From CANNDT01 sp945876205 (lineage in GTDB: Bacteria > Acidobacteriota > Vicinamibacteria > Vicinamibacterales > UBA2999): 58,340 bases of DNA. A program made the position numbers and the translations under genes. A model generated the notes under the pieces. That model made no database searches and was not told where the DNA came from. It saw nothing but the letters and a program-made list of their open reading frames with translations. The DNA lies in contig CANNDT010000017.1 of NCBI GenBank assembly GCA_947503365.1, forward strand, positions 1 through 58,340, written 5' to 3'. Below are positions 34,331 through 44,056 of this stretch, in pieces (position 1 is the stretch's first letter; every line of letters begins with the position of its first letter).

Positions 34331-35629
34331 ATGAAAGAACGCGACGAAAAGCTGCGCCTGACGCTCGATCCGGAGGCGCGCCGTGGCGCGAAGATCAAAG
34401 TGGTCGGCGTGGGCGGCGGCGGCAGCAATGCCGTGAACCGCATGGTAGAAGTGGGCCTGAGCGGCGTCGAGTTCATCGTCGTCAATACCGACGTGCAGGC
34501 GCTCGACTTCAATCGCGCCTCGGCAAAGATCCAGATCGGCCAGAAGCTGACCAAGGGACTCGGCGCCGGCGCCGATCCCAACATCGGGCGGCAGGCCGCA
34601 CTCGAGGACACCGAGTCGATCATCCAGGCGCTCTCGGGCGCCGACATGATCTTCGTGACCACCGGCCTCGGCGGTGGCACCGGCACCGGCGCCGCGCCGG
34701 TCATTGCCAGCCTCGCGAGTGAGCTGGGTGCGCTGACGATCGCGGTGGTGACCAAGCCGTTCAAGTTCGAAGGGAAGAAGCGCTCGATGCACGCCGAGGC
34801 CGGGCTCGAGGCGCTGCGTGAATGCGTCGACACGGTCATCACGATTCCCAACGAGCGGCTGCTCGGTGTGATCGACCGCAAGACCGCGCTCACCGAGGCG
34901 TTCTCGATGGCCGACGATGTGCTGCGGCAGGCGATCCAGGGGATCTCGGACCTCATCCTCGTGCCCGGGCTCATCAACCTCGATTTCGCCGACGTCAAGA
35001 CGATCATGTCGGGCATGGGCGTGGCGATGATGGGCACCGGAACCGCGGAAGGCGACAACCGCGCGATGCAGGCGGCACAGAAGGCGGTGTCGAGCCCGCT
35101 GCTCGAGGACGGCAGCGTCAACGGCGCGCGCGGCGTGATCATCAACGTGACCGGCGGTCCGGACCTCTCGTTGATGGAAGTGAACGAGGCTTCATGCGTG
35201 ATCCAGGAAGCCGCGCATGAAGACGCCAACATCATCTTCGGCGCGGTGGTCGACCCGGCGCTGAAGGGCAAAGTGAAGATCACCGTGATCGCGACCGGCT
35301 TCGACCGGAAGGGCGCCGGCAGGAGCCTGCCGGCAACCACGCTCCAGACGCCGGTGGATCTGCACAACTACACCGCTCACCTGAGTCGCGCCGCGGAAGT
35401 GGCAGCGGCCGAGGCAGCCCCGATCCCGGCATCGGCCAGTGTGGCCGAGAGCACCAGGACCGGCGGAATCGCGCCGCAATTCGCGGTCAGCCGCAGGCCT
35501 GGCCTCGATCTGTCGTTGCCCCTGGCACCTGCGGATCCCGCCGGCGACGTCAACATATCGCCGGAGCTCGGTCCGGCAGAGGTCTCTTCGCCGCTCGACG
35601 TGCCGGCCTTCCTTCGTCGTCAGAGCTGA
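34331..35629 (+). CDS. ftsZ: Cell division GTPase FtsZ
   Basis: FtsZ polymerises into the division ring. The 432-residue protein has GVGGGGSNAVNRM, the tubulin signature GGGTGTG at 114-120, the T7 loop NLDFADVKTIM, and a variable linker of about 90 residues ending in the conserved tail DVPAFLRRQS that binds FtsA. The ATG at 34331 follows a strong SD sequence (GGAGGAC, 34321-34327), the best ribosome site in the cluster, in line with the high amount of FtsZ needed. It is the last dcw gene. Confidence 0.97.
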   Translation: MKERDEKLRLTLDPEARRGAKIKVVGVGGGGSNAVNRMVEVGLSGVEFIVVNTDVQALDFNRASAKIQIGQKLTKGLGAGADPNIGRQAALEDTESIIQALSGADMIFVTTGLGGGTGTGAAPVIASLASELGALTIAVVTKPFKFEGKKRSMHAEAGLEALRECVDTVITIPNERLLGVIDRKTALTEAFSMADDVLRQAIQGISDLILVPGLINLDFADVKTIMSGMGVAMMGTGTAEGDNRAMQAAQKAVSSPLLEDGSVNGARGVIINVTGGPDLSLMEVNEASCVIQEAAHEDANIIFGAVVDPALKGKVKITVIATGFDRKGAGRSLPATTLQTPVDLHNYTAHLSRAAEVAAAEAAPIPASASVAESTRTGGIAPQFAVSRRPGLDLSLPLAPADPAGDVNISPELGPAEVSSPLDVPAFLRRQS

Positions 35630-35673
35630 GGCAAGACCGGGTAACGTACACTAGATAGACCCACGGCACGCGA

Positions 35674-35699
35674 GAGCGCCTGCGTTTGAGCAGGGGCTC
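35674..35699 (+). terminator. Stem-loop after ftsZ
   Basis: GAGCGCCTGC (35674-35683) and GCAGGGGCTC (35690-35699) pair with one G-G mismatch around a GTTTGA loop. The loop resembles that of the 28268 hairpin (TTTGAG). It lies 45 nt past the ftsZ stop, at the expected end of the dcw transcript. No T-run follows. Confidence 0.45.
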
Positions 35700-35745
35700 G
35701 AGCGTTCCTGTCGCGGCGTTTCCCGGCTCAGTTCGACGGACTTTC

Positions 35746-37491
35746 ATGAAGCACTGGCAACAGCGCGAGCGCGCCCGCGATCTCCTGGCGAAGGAGGTGG
35801 GGTACGTCCGCAAACCTCACGGCGGCAAGCTGCGCGTGGCGCTGGCTTTCCCGAACACCTACTTCGTGGGAATGTCGAACCTCGGGTTTCAGACCGTCTA
35901 CAAGCTGTTCAACGCCGAAGACGACATCGTGTGCGAGCGGGCGTTTCTGCCGCCCAAGTCGGAGCTCGCCGCGCAGATCGAGTCCGGCGCGCCGCTCGTG
36001 ACCGTCGAGTCGGGAACGGCGGTTGCCGAATTCGACATCATCGCCTTCTCGGTGTCGTTCGAGTGGGACTACACCAACGTCCTGTCGCTGTTGCGGCTCG
36101 CCGGCGTGCCCGCGCGCACCGAGCAGCGGACGCACCACCATCCGCTCGTGATGATCGGCGGCGCGGTGACGTTCGTGAATCCGGAACCGCTGGCGCTCTT
36201 TGCCGACGTGATCGCCGCAGGCGAAGGCGAGGCGTTGATCCCTTCTCTTCTCGCCGCCTTCAAGAGCTCTTCGGGCCGGGACGACCTGCTGCATCGCCTG
36301 GCCGCCGAGCGCGGCTTCTACATCCCGTCGTTCTACGACGTGGAGTACAAGAGCGACAACACGATCGCCCGCTTCGTTCCGCGCGAAGGCACCGGCGCGC
36401 CGGCGGTCGTCAAGAAGGCCGCGCTCAAGACGACCGAGGCCGTCGATCCGCCCTCGACCACGATCTTCACGCCGGAAACCGAGTTCGGATCGCGATTCCT
36501 GATCGAAGTCGTGCGCGGCTGCGCGAATCTCTGCCGCTTCTGCTGGGCGGGTTACAACTACCTGCCGGTACGCGCCTTTCCGAAGGACCGCATTCTGCAA
36601 CTGGCCGAGAAGGCGCGCGCGCATTCGGATCGCGTCGGACTCGTGTCGATCGCGCTGTGCGATCACCCCGACATCGAGGAAATTCTCACCAGCCTGGTCG
36701 CGATGGGCTACTCGATCAGTCCCGCCTCGCTCAGGCTCGACGATCTCACGCCGACGATCGTGCGGCTGCTGCGCGAAAGCGGTGAGCGCACCATCACCAT
36801 TGCCCCGGAAGTCGGCTCCGATCGGCTGCGCCGCGTGATCAACAAGACGGTGACCAACGCCGAGATCCTGGCGGCGGCAGAGCTGATCTTCGCGAGCGGC
36901 ATCGAGAACCTGAAGCTCTACTTCATGATCGGCCTGCCCACCGAGACCGACGAGGACCTCGTCGCCATTCGCGACATGACGCTGCAGTTGCGCGAGCTGA
37001 TGCTCGCCCATGCCCGCGATCGCGGGCACGTCGGACGCATCGTCGGCAGCGTCAACCCGCTCATCCCGAAGCCGGGCACCGCCTACCAGTGGCTGCCGAT
37101 GGAAGACGATGCCTTGATTGATCGGAAGATCAAGCGGCTGCGCTCGCTCCTGGCGGGGATTGACAACGTCTTCTTCAACATCAAGTCGGAGCGGCATTCC
37201 TTCTACCAGGCGCTGCTGTCGCTCGGCGATCGCCGCGTGGCGCCCGCCATCGAAGCCGCCGAGCGCAATGGCGGCAACTGGCGCGCCGCGGTCGCCGAAG
37301 CCGGCGTCGATGCCGACTTCTTCGTCTTCCGCGATCGCTCGCAGGACGAAGTGCTGCCCTGGGACATCATCGACGGCGGCATGAAGAGCACCTTCTTCCG
37401 GAACGAGTTCGAGAAGGCGCTCAACGCCGAGTGGACGCTGCCGCCCAAGCGGCAGAAGGAGAATGCGCTCCTTCTCCCCGTTCTCCAGTAG
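35746..37491 (+). CDS. B12-binding-type radical SAM protein (TIGR03960-like)
   Basis: This 581-residue protein has an N-terminal region resembling a cobalamin-binding domain (about 25-190, LRVALAFPNTYFVGMSNLGFQ and MIGGAVTFVNPEPLALFADVIAAGEGE) and a radical SAM domain with the cluster motif Cys259-x3-Cys263-x2-Cys266. IEVVRGCANLCRFCWAG and MIGLPTETDEDL fit the TIGR03960 group, often found near ribosomal-protein or RNase E/G genes. The substrate is unknown; RNA modification is only a guess. A start at 35746 (MKHWQQRERAR) is preferred over a GTG at 35686. Confidence 0.82.
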   Translation: MKHWQQRERARDLLAKEVGYVRKPHGGKLRVALAFPNTYFVGMSNLGFQTVYKLFNAEDDIVCERAFLPPKSELAAQIESGAPLVTVESGTAVAEFDIIAFSVSFEWDYTNVLSLLRLAGVPARTEQRTHHHPLVMIGGAVTFVNPEPLALFADVIAAGEGEALIPSLLAAFKSSSGRDDLLHRLAAERGFYIPSFYDVEYKSDNTIARFVPREGTGAPAVVKKAALKTTEAVDPPSTTIFTPETEFGSRFLIEVVRGCANLCRFCWAGYNYLPVRAFPKDRILQLAEKARAHSDRVGLVSIALCDHPDIEEILTSLVAMGYSISPASLRLDDLTPTIVRLLRESGERTITIAPEVGSDRLRRVINKTVTNAEILAAAELIFASGIENLKLYFMIGLPTETDEDLVAIRDMTLQLRELMLAHARDRGHVGRIVGSVNPLIPKPGTAYQWLPMEDDALIDRKIKRLRSLLAGIDNVFFNIKSERHSFYQALLSLGDRRVAPAIEAAERNGGNWRAAVAEAGVDADFFVFRDRSQDEVLPWDIIDGGMKSTFFRNEFEKALNAEWTLPPKRQKENALLLPVLQ

Positions 37492-39253
37492 CCGCATCCT
37501 CGTCGCCGCCGGTACGGGCGCCTTGCTCGTGCTAATCGTCATCCTCATCACCGGCGGCTTCGTCATCGATGCCGGGCCGCTTCACCTGTCGGCGCGCCGG
37601 ATCGCCGGCCCGCTGGTCATTGCCATGGCCGCGTGGGCCGCTGCCGCGTTCCAGGGCCGAGCGACCCTGGCGGCATCAGCCGCGTCCATTTCCGACTTTC
37701 TCGATACCCACTCCACGGCGATCGCCCTGATCCTTGCCGCGGCAGCCGCCGGCGTCGGCGTCGCGTACGGCACCTATTCCGCCTCGGGCTCAGACGCGTC
37801 TGGCTACGTCAGTCAGTCCGAGCTGCTTGCGTCGGCGCGCATCACCCAGGACGAACCGCTCGCACGCCAGGGCGCGTGGCCCCAGGGGACGGCGACGTTC
37901 GCGCCTCTGGGCTATCGCCCAGGACAACATGAGGGCGAGCTGGTCCCCACCTACCCCTCGGGCCTTCCGCTGATGATGGCCGCATCGCGGCTGGTTGGCG
38001 GCGAGCTCGGCGCGTTTCTGGTGTCGCCGCTACTTGGCGCCCTCGCGGTGTTCTGCACCTACCTGCTCGGCGCGAAATTGCACTCGCGGCTCGCTGGAGT
38101 GATGGCCGCTGCGCTTCTCGCTACGAGTCCGATCTTCCTGCTTCAACTCGTCCAGCCCATGAGTGACGTTGCCGTGACGGCGTGGTGGACGCTGGCGATC
38201 CTCCTCGCGCTGCGGTCGCCGGCCCCGATCTCAGCCTTCGCGGCCGGCATGGCCACCGGCATCGCGCTCAGCACTCGCCCGAATCTCCTCCCGCTCATCG
38301 TCGCCCCCACGCTGATCGCGGCGGGATGGTTGGGAGATCCCGCTGCGAAGCGATCGCTCGACATCCGGCGTCTCGCCTTCTTCATCGCGGGCACCGTGCC
38401 CGCGGTTGCGCTGCAGCTATTGCTGCAATGGCACCTCTACGGCCACCCGTTGACGTCGGGCTACGGCCGCATCAGCGATTTCTTTGCGCTCGCCGGCATC
38501 TGGCCGAACCTTCGCGGCTACGCGTGGAAGGTTCTCGTCGGAGAAACCCCCGCGCTTGTCCTGGCGGCAGTCTCGCTGCTGCCTCTCACCCTCGCCCGGC
38601 GCCGAGTATCCGCGGACAAGGTGTCAGCCCTCGCGCCGCTCTGGCTCGTCGTCACGGTAGCTCTGCTCATCTGCTACCTCCCGTACGTCGTCTACCCGGA
38701 CTGGGCCTACTTGCGATTCTTTCTTCCGGCCCTGCCACTGACGTTTGTCCTGGTCGCTACGCTGTTGACGGCCGCCATCACTCTGTTTCCGCCGCCAGCT
38801 CGGGGCATTGCGCTCGTCGCGCTGCTCGTCACCGCATGTTCGCTGAACGTCGTTCGTGCGAGTCGTGAGCAGGCGTTCAACATCTACGGCTACGACGCGC
38901 GATATCGAAGCGCAGGGCGATACATTGACGCCGTGCTGCCGGACAACGCCGTCGTGCTCACCGTGCAGGAGAGCGGCAGCGCGCGTTACTACGCGCACGT
39001 GCCGATCGTCCGCTGGGACCTGATCGGCACCGATCTCGACGGCACGGTCACGGCGCTTCGCGCGCTCGGCCGCCACCCCTTCTTCCTCATCGAGGATTGG
39101 GAGAAGCCCGACTTCGCGTCGCGGTTCAAGACCTCGCCGATGGCCACGCTCGACTGGACCCCGCGCGCCGACATCGGCGACAACACGCGCGCGCTGCTGT
39201 TCGATCCCGCCGATCGCGGCAGCGCCGGCGGCGTCCCAGACCGAATCCATTAG
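37463..39253 (+). CDS. Polytopic membrane glycosyltransferase (GT-C, ArnT/PMT-like)
   Basis: This 596-residue protein has about 11 hydrophobic segments and a soluble C-terminal part of about 110 residues. The first periplasmic loop has SGSDASGYVSQSELL, where an acidic residue of the GT-C type is expected, and ELVPTYPSGLPLMMAASRLVGG follows. This is the plan of enzymes that use a polyprenyl-phosphate sugar as donor, such as the family 39 and 83 transferases. The start overlaps the end of the radical SAM gene by 29 nt. The donor may come from the Dpm1-like enzymes at 15086-16685. Confidence 0.65.
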   Translation: MRSFSPFSSSRILVAAGTGALLVLIVILITGGFVIDAGPLHLSARRIAGPLVIAMAAWAAAAFQGRATLAASAASISDFLDTHSTAIALILAAAAAGVGVAYGTYSASGSDASGYVSQSELLASARITQDEPLARQGAWPQGTATFAPLGYRPGQHEGELVPTYPSGLPLMMAASRLVGGELGAFLVSPLLGALAVFCTYLLGAKLHSRLAGVMAAALLATSPIFLLQLVQPMSDVAVTAWWTLAILLALRSPAPISAFAAGMATGIALSTRPNLLPLIVAPTLIAAGWLGDPAAKRSLDIRRLAFFIAGTVPAVALQLLLQWHLYGHPLTSGYGRISDFFALAGIWPNLRGYAWKVLVGETPALVLAAVSLLPLTLARRRVSADKVSALAPLWLVVTVALLICYLPYVVYPDWAYLRFFLPALPLTFVLVATLLTAAITLFPPPARGIALVALLVTACSLNVVRASREQAFNIYGYDARYRSAGRYIDAVLPDNAVVLTVQESGSARYYAHVPIVRWDLIGTDLDGTVTALRALGRHPFFLIEDWEKPDFASRFKTSPMATLDWTPRADIGDNTRALLFDPADRGSAGGVPDRIH

Positions 39254-39254
39254 T

Positions 39255-39276
39255 CGCGTGGGCTGAAGCCCACGCG
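39255..39276. repeat. TGAA-loop hairpin repeat, second copy
   Basis: CGCGTGGGC (39255-39263), TGAA, GCCCACGCG (39268-39276) make a perfect 9-bp hairpin followed by CTACAGCG. It begins 2 nt after the stop of the membrane glycosyltransferase and lies between convergent genes, so it could serve as a terminator for both strands. It pairs with the copy at 28227 as a base-pair-conserving variant. Confidence 0.8.
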
Positions 39277-39294
39277 CTACAGCGTCGGGCGGCG

Positions 39295-39597
39295 CTAGGT
39301 TGCAACGGCAGCCTTCTCCTCGTACTCGGCATAGGTGTTGAGAATCAGCTCCCGTATGCGGTCTTGTGCCGTGGCGTCGCCCACCGGCCGCAGCAGCGCG
39401 AAGCTGCGGCGCTCACCGTTGACCGAATACTGGCGCGCAGGGAACGTGACGTTACGCCCGCCCCCGGTGCGCCGCTCCCACACGCTGAAGCCGATTAGCT
39501 TCAATCCGTCGAGGGCCCCATCGGTGAAATGCAGTTCCGCATCGGCCAGCTTGCCGGGCGGGTTGTTCTTGTCGTTCGGGGTGATTTTGACGATCAC
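39295..39597 (-). CDS. Small SpoVG-like protein
   Basis: This 100-residue protein resembles SpoVG in length and order of segments: VKITPNDKNNPPGKLADAELHFTDGALDGLKLIGFSVWERRTGGG, then NVTFPARQYSVNGERRSFALLRP, then a C-terminal helix QDRIRELILNTYAEYEEK. SpoVG of Firmicutes is a nucleic-acid-binding regulator with the same arrangement of a beta-sheet and end helix. Identity is low, so the link is inferred. A good SD (GGAGGA, minus strand 39607 to 39602) precedes the ATG at 39597. Function is unknown. Confidence 0.55.
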   Translation of the reverse strand: MIVKITPNDKNNPPGKLADAELHFTDGALDGLKLIGFSVWERRTGGGRNVTFPARQYSVNGERRSFALLRPVGDATAQDRIRELILNTYAEYEEKAAVAT

Positions 39598-39754
39598 GGC
39601 GTCCTCCGCTGTGTAGTTGATGCGAGGACGAGAGGCAAAGAGGAGACCGCCGTGATGCTCAACGCTGTGTGTGGCTAAGAGCTTGATAAAGCAGGGGTTC
39701 GCGGAGGGGGCGAGATCAATGCCGCGGCAGGGTGAGCCGGGGTGTCAACCGGAG
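39598..39754. other. Intergenic region between SpoVG-like gene and acpS
   Basis: This 157-bp stretch holds the ribosome site of the SpoVG-like gene near its left end. No open frame, hairpin of note or convincing promoter was seen in the rest. Confidence 0.5.
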
Positions 39755-40138
39755 TTACCCTGCGCGCAACAGGAGCACGTGCGCGATGGCGAGCTCGCGC
39801 GAATGCGTGATGGTCAGGAGCGATCCGGTGGCACCCATTGCCTCGAAACGCGCGGCGGCGCCTCCGTGAAACCGCAGTTGCGGGGGGCCGTGGTGGCGCA
39901 CCACCTCGATCCCTCGCCAGTAGACGCCGCGCGAATGGCCGGTGCCGAGCGCCTTCATTGCCGCTTCTTTCGCGGCAAACCTGGCTGCGAACGACGAGGC
40001 GAAGTCGCGCTTGCGGCGGCAGTACGCGATTTCGCCCTCGGTGAAGATGCGATGGACGAACCGGTCGCCGTAGCGCTCGATCGTGTCGGCGATCCGCTCG
40101 ATCTCGGTCGCGTCGAGTCCCGAACCTATAATCTCCAT
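39755..40138 (-). CDS. acpS: Holo-[acyl-carrier-protein] synthase AcpS
   Basis: AcpS transfers 4'-phosphopantetheine from CoA to acyl carrier protein. The 127-residue protein has the metal-binding GSGLDATEIERI near residue 9 and the RFAAKEAAMKALG motif with its catalytic Glu. FTEGEIAYCRRK is also typical. The ATG at 40138 gives the standard length; the open frame is far longer but lies antisense to pgeF. Its start is only 15 bp from the divergent pgeF ATG, so the two must share a very short regulatory region. Confidence 0.93.
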   Translation of the reverse strand: MEIIGSGLDATEIERIADTIERYGDRFVHRIFTEGEIAYCRRKRDFASSFAARFAAKEAAMKALGTGHSRGVYWRGIEVVRHHGPPQLRFHGGAAARFEAMGATGSLLTITHSRELAIAHVLLLRAG

Positions 40139-40153
40139 TGGCCTCCATCTTAA

Positions 40154-40942
40154 ATGACGCTGCCGCCCATTCCTGACGCCTTCCGCTGGACGGACGAAAG
40201 CTGGGGACCTGCCTTGCGCTGCGTCCCGCTTGGCGCGATCGCATCGCATCTCTTCACGACTCGTCGCCTGCAGTTGTCGGTCGTGACCGACTGGTGGCGC
40301 GTGGCAGATGCGCTCGGCGTCCGCCGGATCCTGACGCTGACCCAGATCCACGGTCGCGGCGTCGTCGTCGTGCGGCGGGGAGTGTCGACGCCGAGAGGGA
40401 AGCCCGAGGCGGACATCCTCGTGTCGGACGATCCCGAAGTGGCCATCGCCGTGCGGGCTGCTGACTGCGTGCCTCTGCTTCTGGCCGACTCCAGGAACGG
40501 TGCTGTTGCGGCGGTGCACGCCGGGTGGCGCGGGACTGCGGCGGGCGCGGCGACGACGGCGGTCGACGCGCTGGGACGCGAATTCGGTTCGCGGCCCGAG
40601 GACCTGGTTGCGGCAATCGGTCCAAGCATCTGCTCGGCGTGTTACGAAGTCGGAAGCGAGCTCGTCGACGCCTTTGCTGCGGCCGGACACGCGCGGCATC
40701 TCATTGCGCGGTGGTTCGTGACGACGCCTCCGCGACGCGGCGCGGTGGAATCGGAGCGGCCAGTCCTCCGCCTCGATGTCGCCGCCGCGAATCGCGATCA
40801 ACTGATGCTGGCGGGAGTCGCGGAGACCAACATCCACATGTCAGGCCTGTGCACGGCGATGCATCTCGATGTCTTGACGTCGTTTCGGAAGGAGAAGGAC
40901 CTGGCGGGGCGACTCGCTGGCGTTATTCGCGCACGCCCGTAG
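40154..40942 (+). CDS. pgeF: Laccase-domain protein PgeF/YfiH (peptidoglycan editing)
   Basis: PgeF in E. coli removes wrongly incorporated L-serine from UDP-MurNAc precursors; the family was earlier called multicopper polyphenol oxidase. The 262-residue protein has the metal-site motifs TQIHG, RAADCVPLLL, VHAGWRGTAAG and IGPSICSACYEVG. SGLCTAMHLDVLTSFRKEKD near the C-terminus is also conserved. It is divergent from acpS and convergent with the RNase H gene, with a strong hairpin between. A role in cell-wall quality control fits the neighbourhood. Confidence 0.88.
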   Translation: MTLPPIPDAFRWTDESWGPALRCVPLGAIASHLFTTRRLQLSVVTDWWRVADALGVRRILTLTQIHGRGVVVVRRGVSTPRGKPEADILVSDDPEVAIAVRAADCVPLLLADSRNGAVAAVHAGWRGTAAGAATTAVDALGREFGSRPEDLVAAIGPSICSACYEVGSELVDAFAAAGHARHLIARWFVTTPPRRGAVESERPVLRLDVAAANRDQLMLAGVAETNIHMSGLCTAMHLDVLTSFRKEKDLAGRLAGVIRARP

Positions 40943-40951
40943 CAGAACCGG

Positions 40952-41002
40952 GCCACGGAGACACAGAGCCAACGCTTCTCCGTGTTTCTGTGTCTCTGTG
41001 GC
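40952..41002. terminator. Likely bidirectional terminator hairpin
   Basis: GCCACGGAGACACAGA (40952-40967) pairs with TCTGTGTCTCTGTGGC (40987-41002) over 16 bp with a single G-T pair. It fills the 69-bp gap between the convergent stops of pgeF and the RNase H gene. The CACGGAG/CACAGAG units are relatives of the CACGAAG units at 1555-1699. Confidence 0.65.
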
Positions 41003-41011
41003 TTGTGTCGG

Positions 41012-41455
41012 TTAAGGCCGCAGGGCGGCGGCTTCGTCCATGGCCTCGTTGGCGAGGCGGTCGGCTTCCTTGTTGAACTCGCGGCGGACATGCTCGAAGG
41101 TGACGCGTCCAATCCGCCTGGCGAGGCCGCGGGCCTCTAGGTGAAGCGGCTGCAGTCCCGGATGCTTCACGCGGTATGCGCCGTCCATCTGCTTCACGAG
41201 CAGCAGCGAATCCGACCTGACGTGCAGGTAGTTGACGCCGTGCTGCGCGGCCCATCCCAGCGCCGCGAGCAAACCGCGGTACTCGGCGACGTTGTTGGTC
41301 GCCGTGGCCAGCGCCTCTTTCAGTTCGACGATGGTGCCGTCTTCGCGCTCGATGCGCACGCCGTAGCCGGCCGGTCCGGGGTTGCCCCGCGAGCCGCCAT
41401 CGACGTTGGCGGTCGCCGATCCGCCGACCGTCGCGCCAAAGAGCGAGGGTTGCAT
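41012..41455 (-). CDS. Ribonuclease HI-family protein
   Basis: This 147-residue protein has the RNase H fold and its acidic active site: Asp in ANVDGGSRGNPGPAGYG, Glu in TNNVAEYRGLLAAL, Asp in VRSDSLLLVKQM and Asp in EFNKEADRLANEAMD. It removes RNA from RNA-DNA hybrids. It belongs to the shorter 'reverse-transcriptase-like' RNase HI group rather than the E. coli RnhA type. The ATG at 41455 shares a base with the stop of the zinc-ribbon gene (TAATG), so these two are coupled. Confidence 0.88.
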   Translation of the reverse strand: MQPSLFGATVGGSATANVDGGSRGNPGPAGYGVRIEREDGTIVELKEALATATNNVAEYRGLLAALGWAAQHGVNYLHVRSDSLLLVKQMDGAYRVKHPGLQPLHLEARGLARRIGRVTFEHVRREFNKEADRLANEAMDEAAALRP

Positions 41456-42201
41456 TACGACCGGTGCGTGACCGCCTGCTCGATCGGCGGAGGGGGCGGC
41501 TGGTAGTACATGATTCGCTGGCAGCTGTCGCACTGGATGATCGCGTCGTTCTGCCGGATCTGCTGGAAGACGTGCGGACGAAGCCGGACGTGGCAGGCGG
41601 TGCAGAGGCCGTCGTAGGTCGCCCGCGACAACGCGATGCCCTTGCGGGCCTTGGCGACCTGCTCGAAGCGTGCGATCAGGTTCGGGTCGGTCTGCGCCAC
41701 GAGCGCGGCGCGCGCGTCGGAGGCGGTCTTGAGTGACGCCTCCACGGTCGCGAGCTCCTCGGTCAGCGTCTTTTTCTCGGCTTCGATCGCCTTCTTCTGC
41801 GACGCCAGCTCACCTTCCGCCTGCTTGACCTCCACCGCGACGGCGTCGGCCTCCATCATCCGCTCGAGGACCTTTTCCTCGACGACGCCGAGATCGCGCG
41901 TCGCCGCGTCGATCTCGTGCTGCATGGCGGTGAATTCGCGGTTGGTCTTGACGGCGGAGAGCTGATCTTTGAACTTGGTGAGGCGTCCCTGGAAGACAGC
42001 GGCCTCTTTTTCGAGGTCGCGGCGGGCGTCCTGGCTTGTCTTGAGGCGCTGTTTCGCGGCGTCAACCGCCTGCGTCGCTTCGCCGAGCCGGGTTTCGGCG
42101 TCGGCAAGGCGTTGTGGATGCGCGGCGATCTCCTGCCGCGCTTCGTCGATGGTCGTTGCGAGGTGCTGCAGCTGCAGGAGCCGCTCAATATCAGGGGACA
42201 T
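41455..42201 (-). CDS. Coiled-coil zinc-ribbon protein (DUF164-like)
   Basis: This 248-residue protein has a long antiparallel coiled coil (about 5-180) rich in Glu, Lys and Ala, then a C4-type zinc ribbon with CTACH and CDSCQ. The plan matches the C4-type zinc-ribbon family once annotated as DUF164, seen beside RNase H genes in many bacteria. It may bind nucleic acid or an RNA polymerase-linked factor; no activity is established. The ATG at 42201 is used; a TTG five codons upstream is possible. Confidence 0.82.
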   Translation of the reverse strand: MSPDIERLLQLQHLATTIDEARQEIAAHPQRLADAETRLGEATQAVDAAKQRLKTSQDARRDLEKEAAVFQGRLTKFKDQLSAVKTNREFTAMQHEIDAATRDLGVVEEKVLERMMEADAVAVEVKQAEGELASQKKAIEAEKKTLTEELATVEASLKTASDARAALVAQTDPNLIARFEQVAKARKGIALSRATYDGLCTACHVRLRPHVFQQIRQNDAIIQCDSCQRIMYYQPPPPPIEQAVTHRS

Positions 42202-42233
42202 CTGTATATTCGACAATCTTCGCTTGCCTGCCT

Positions 42234-42270
42234 AGCCGAAGCTCGCTCGAAGGTTGAGCGAGCGAAGGCT
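42234..42270 (-). terminator. Symmetric hairpin directly after the tRNA
   Basis: AGCC-GAA-GCTCGCTC, loop GAAGGTT, GAGCGAGC-GAA-GGCT: an 8-bp perfect inner stem, a symmetric GAA/GAA internal loop and a 4-bp outer stem. It touches the CCA end of the tRNA on the minus strand, so it could mark the end of the rpoD-tRNA transcript. No T-run follows. Confidence 0.55.
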
Positions 42271-42345
42271 GGTGGGCCCGCCTGGATTCGAACCAGGGAC
42301 CAACCGATTATGAGCCGGCCGCTCTAACCGCTGAGCTACGGGCCC
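42270..42345 (-). tRNA. tRNA-Ile2 (CAU anticodon, lysidine type)
   Basis: The minus strand folds as a standard 76-nt tRNA including an encoded CCA. The acceptor stem begins GGGCCCG and ends CGGGCCC with discriminator A. The D arm is AGCTCAGCGGTTAGAGC, the T arm is CTGGTTCGAATCCAG, and the anticodon loop is CTCATAA, so the anticodon is CAU. The body is close to the E. coli ileX gene and unlike initiator or elongator Met tRNAs, so the C is expected to be changed to lysidine by TilS to read AUA. It lies 4 nt after the rpoD stop. Confidence 0.9.
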
Positions 42346-42349
42346 GTAC

Positions 42350-44052
<1,703 letters not shown>

Positions 44053-44056
<4 letters not shown>

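Noticed and set aside
42270..42345. Methionine tRNA reading of the CAU anticodon
   Set aside because: The acceptor stem and body match the Ile2 (ileX) type; initiator features are absent and elongator Met tRNAs differ in the acceptor and anticodon stems.
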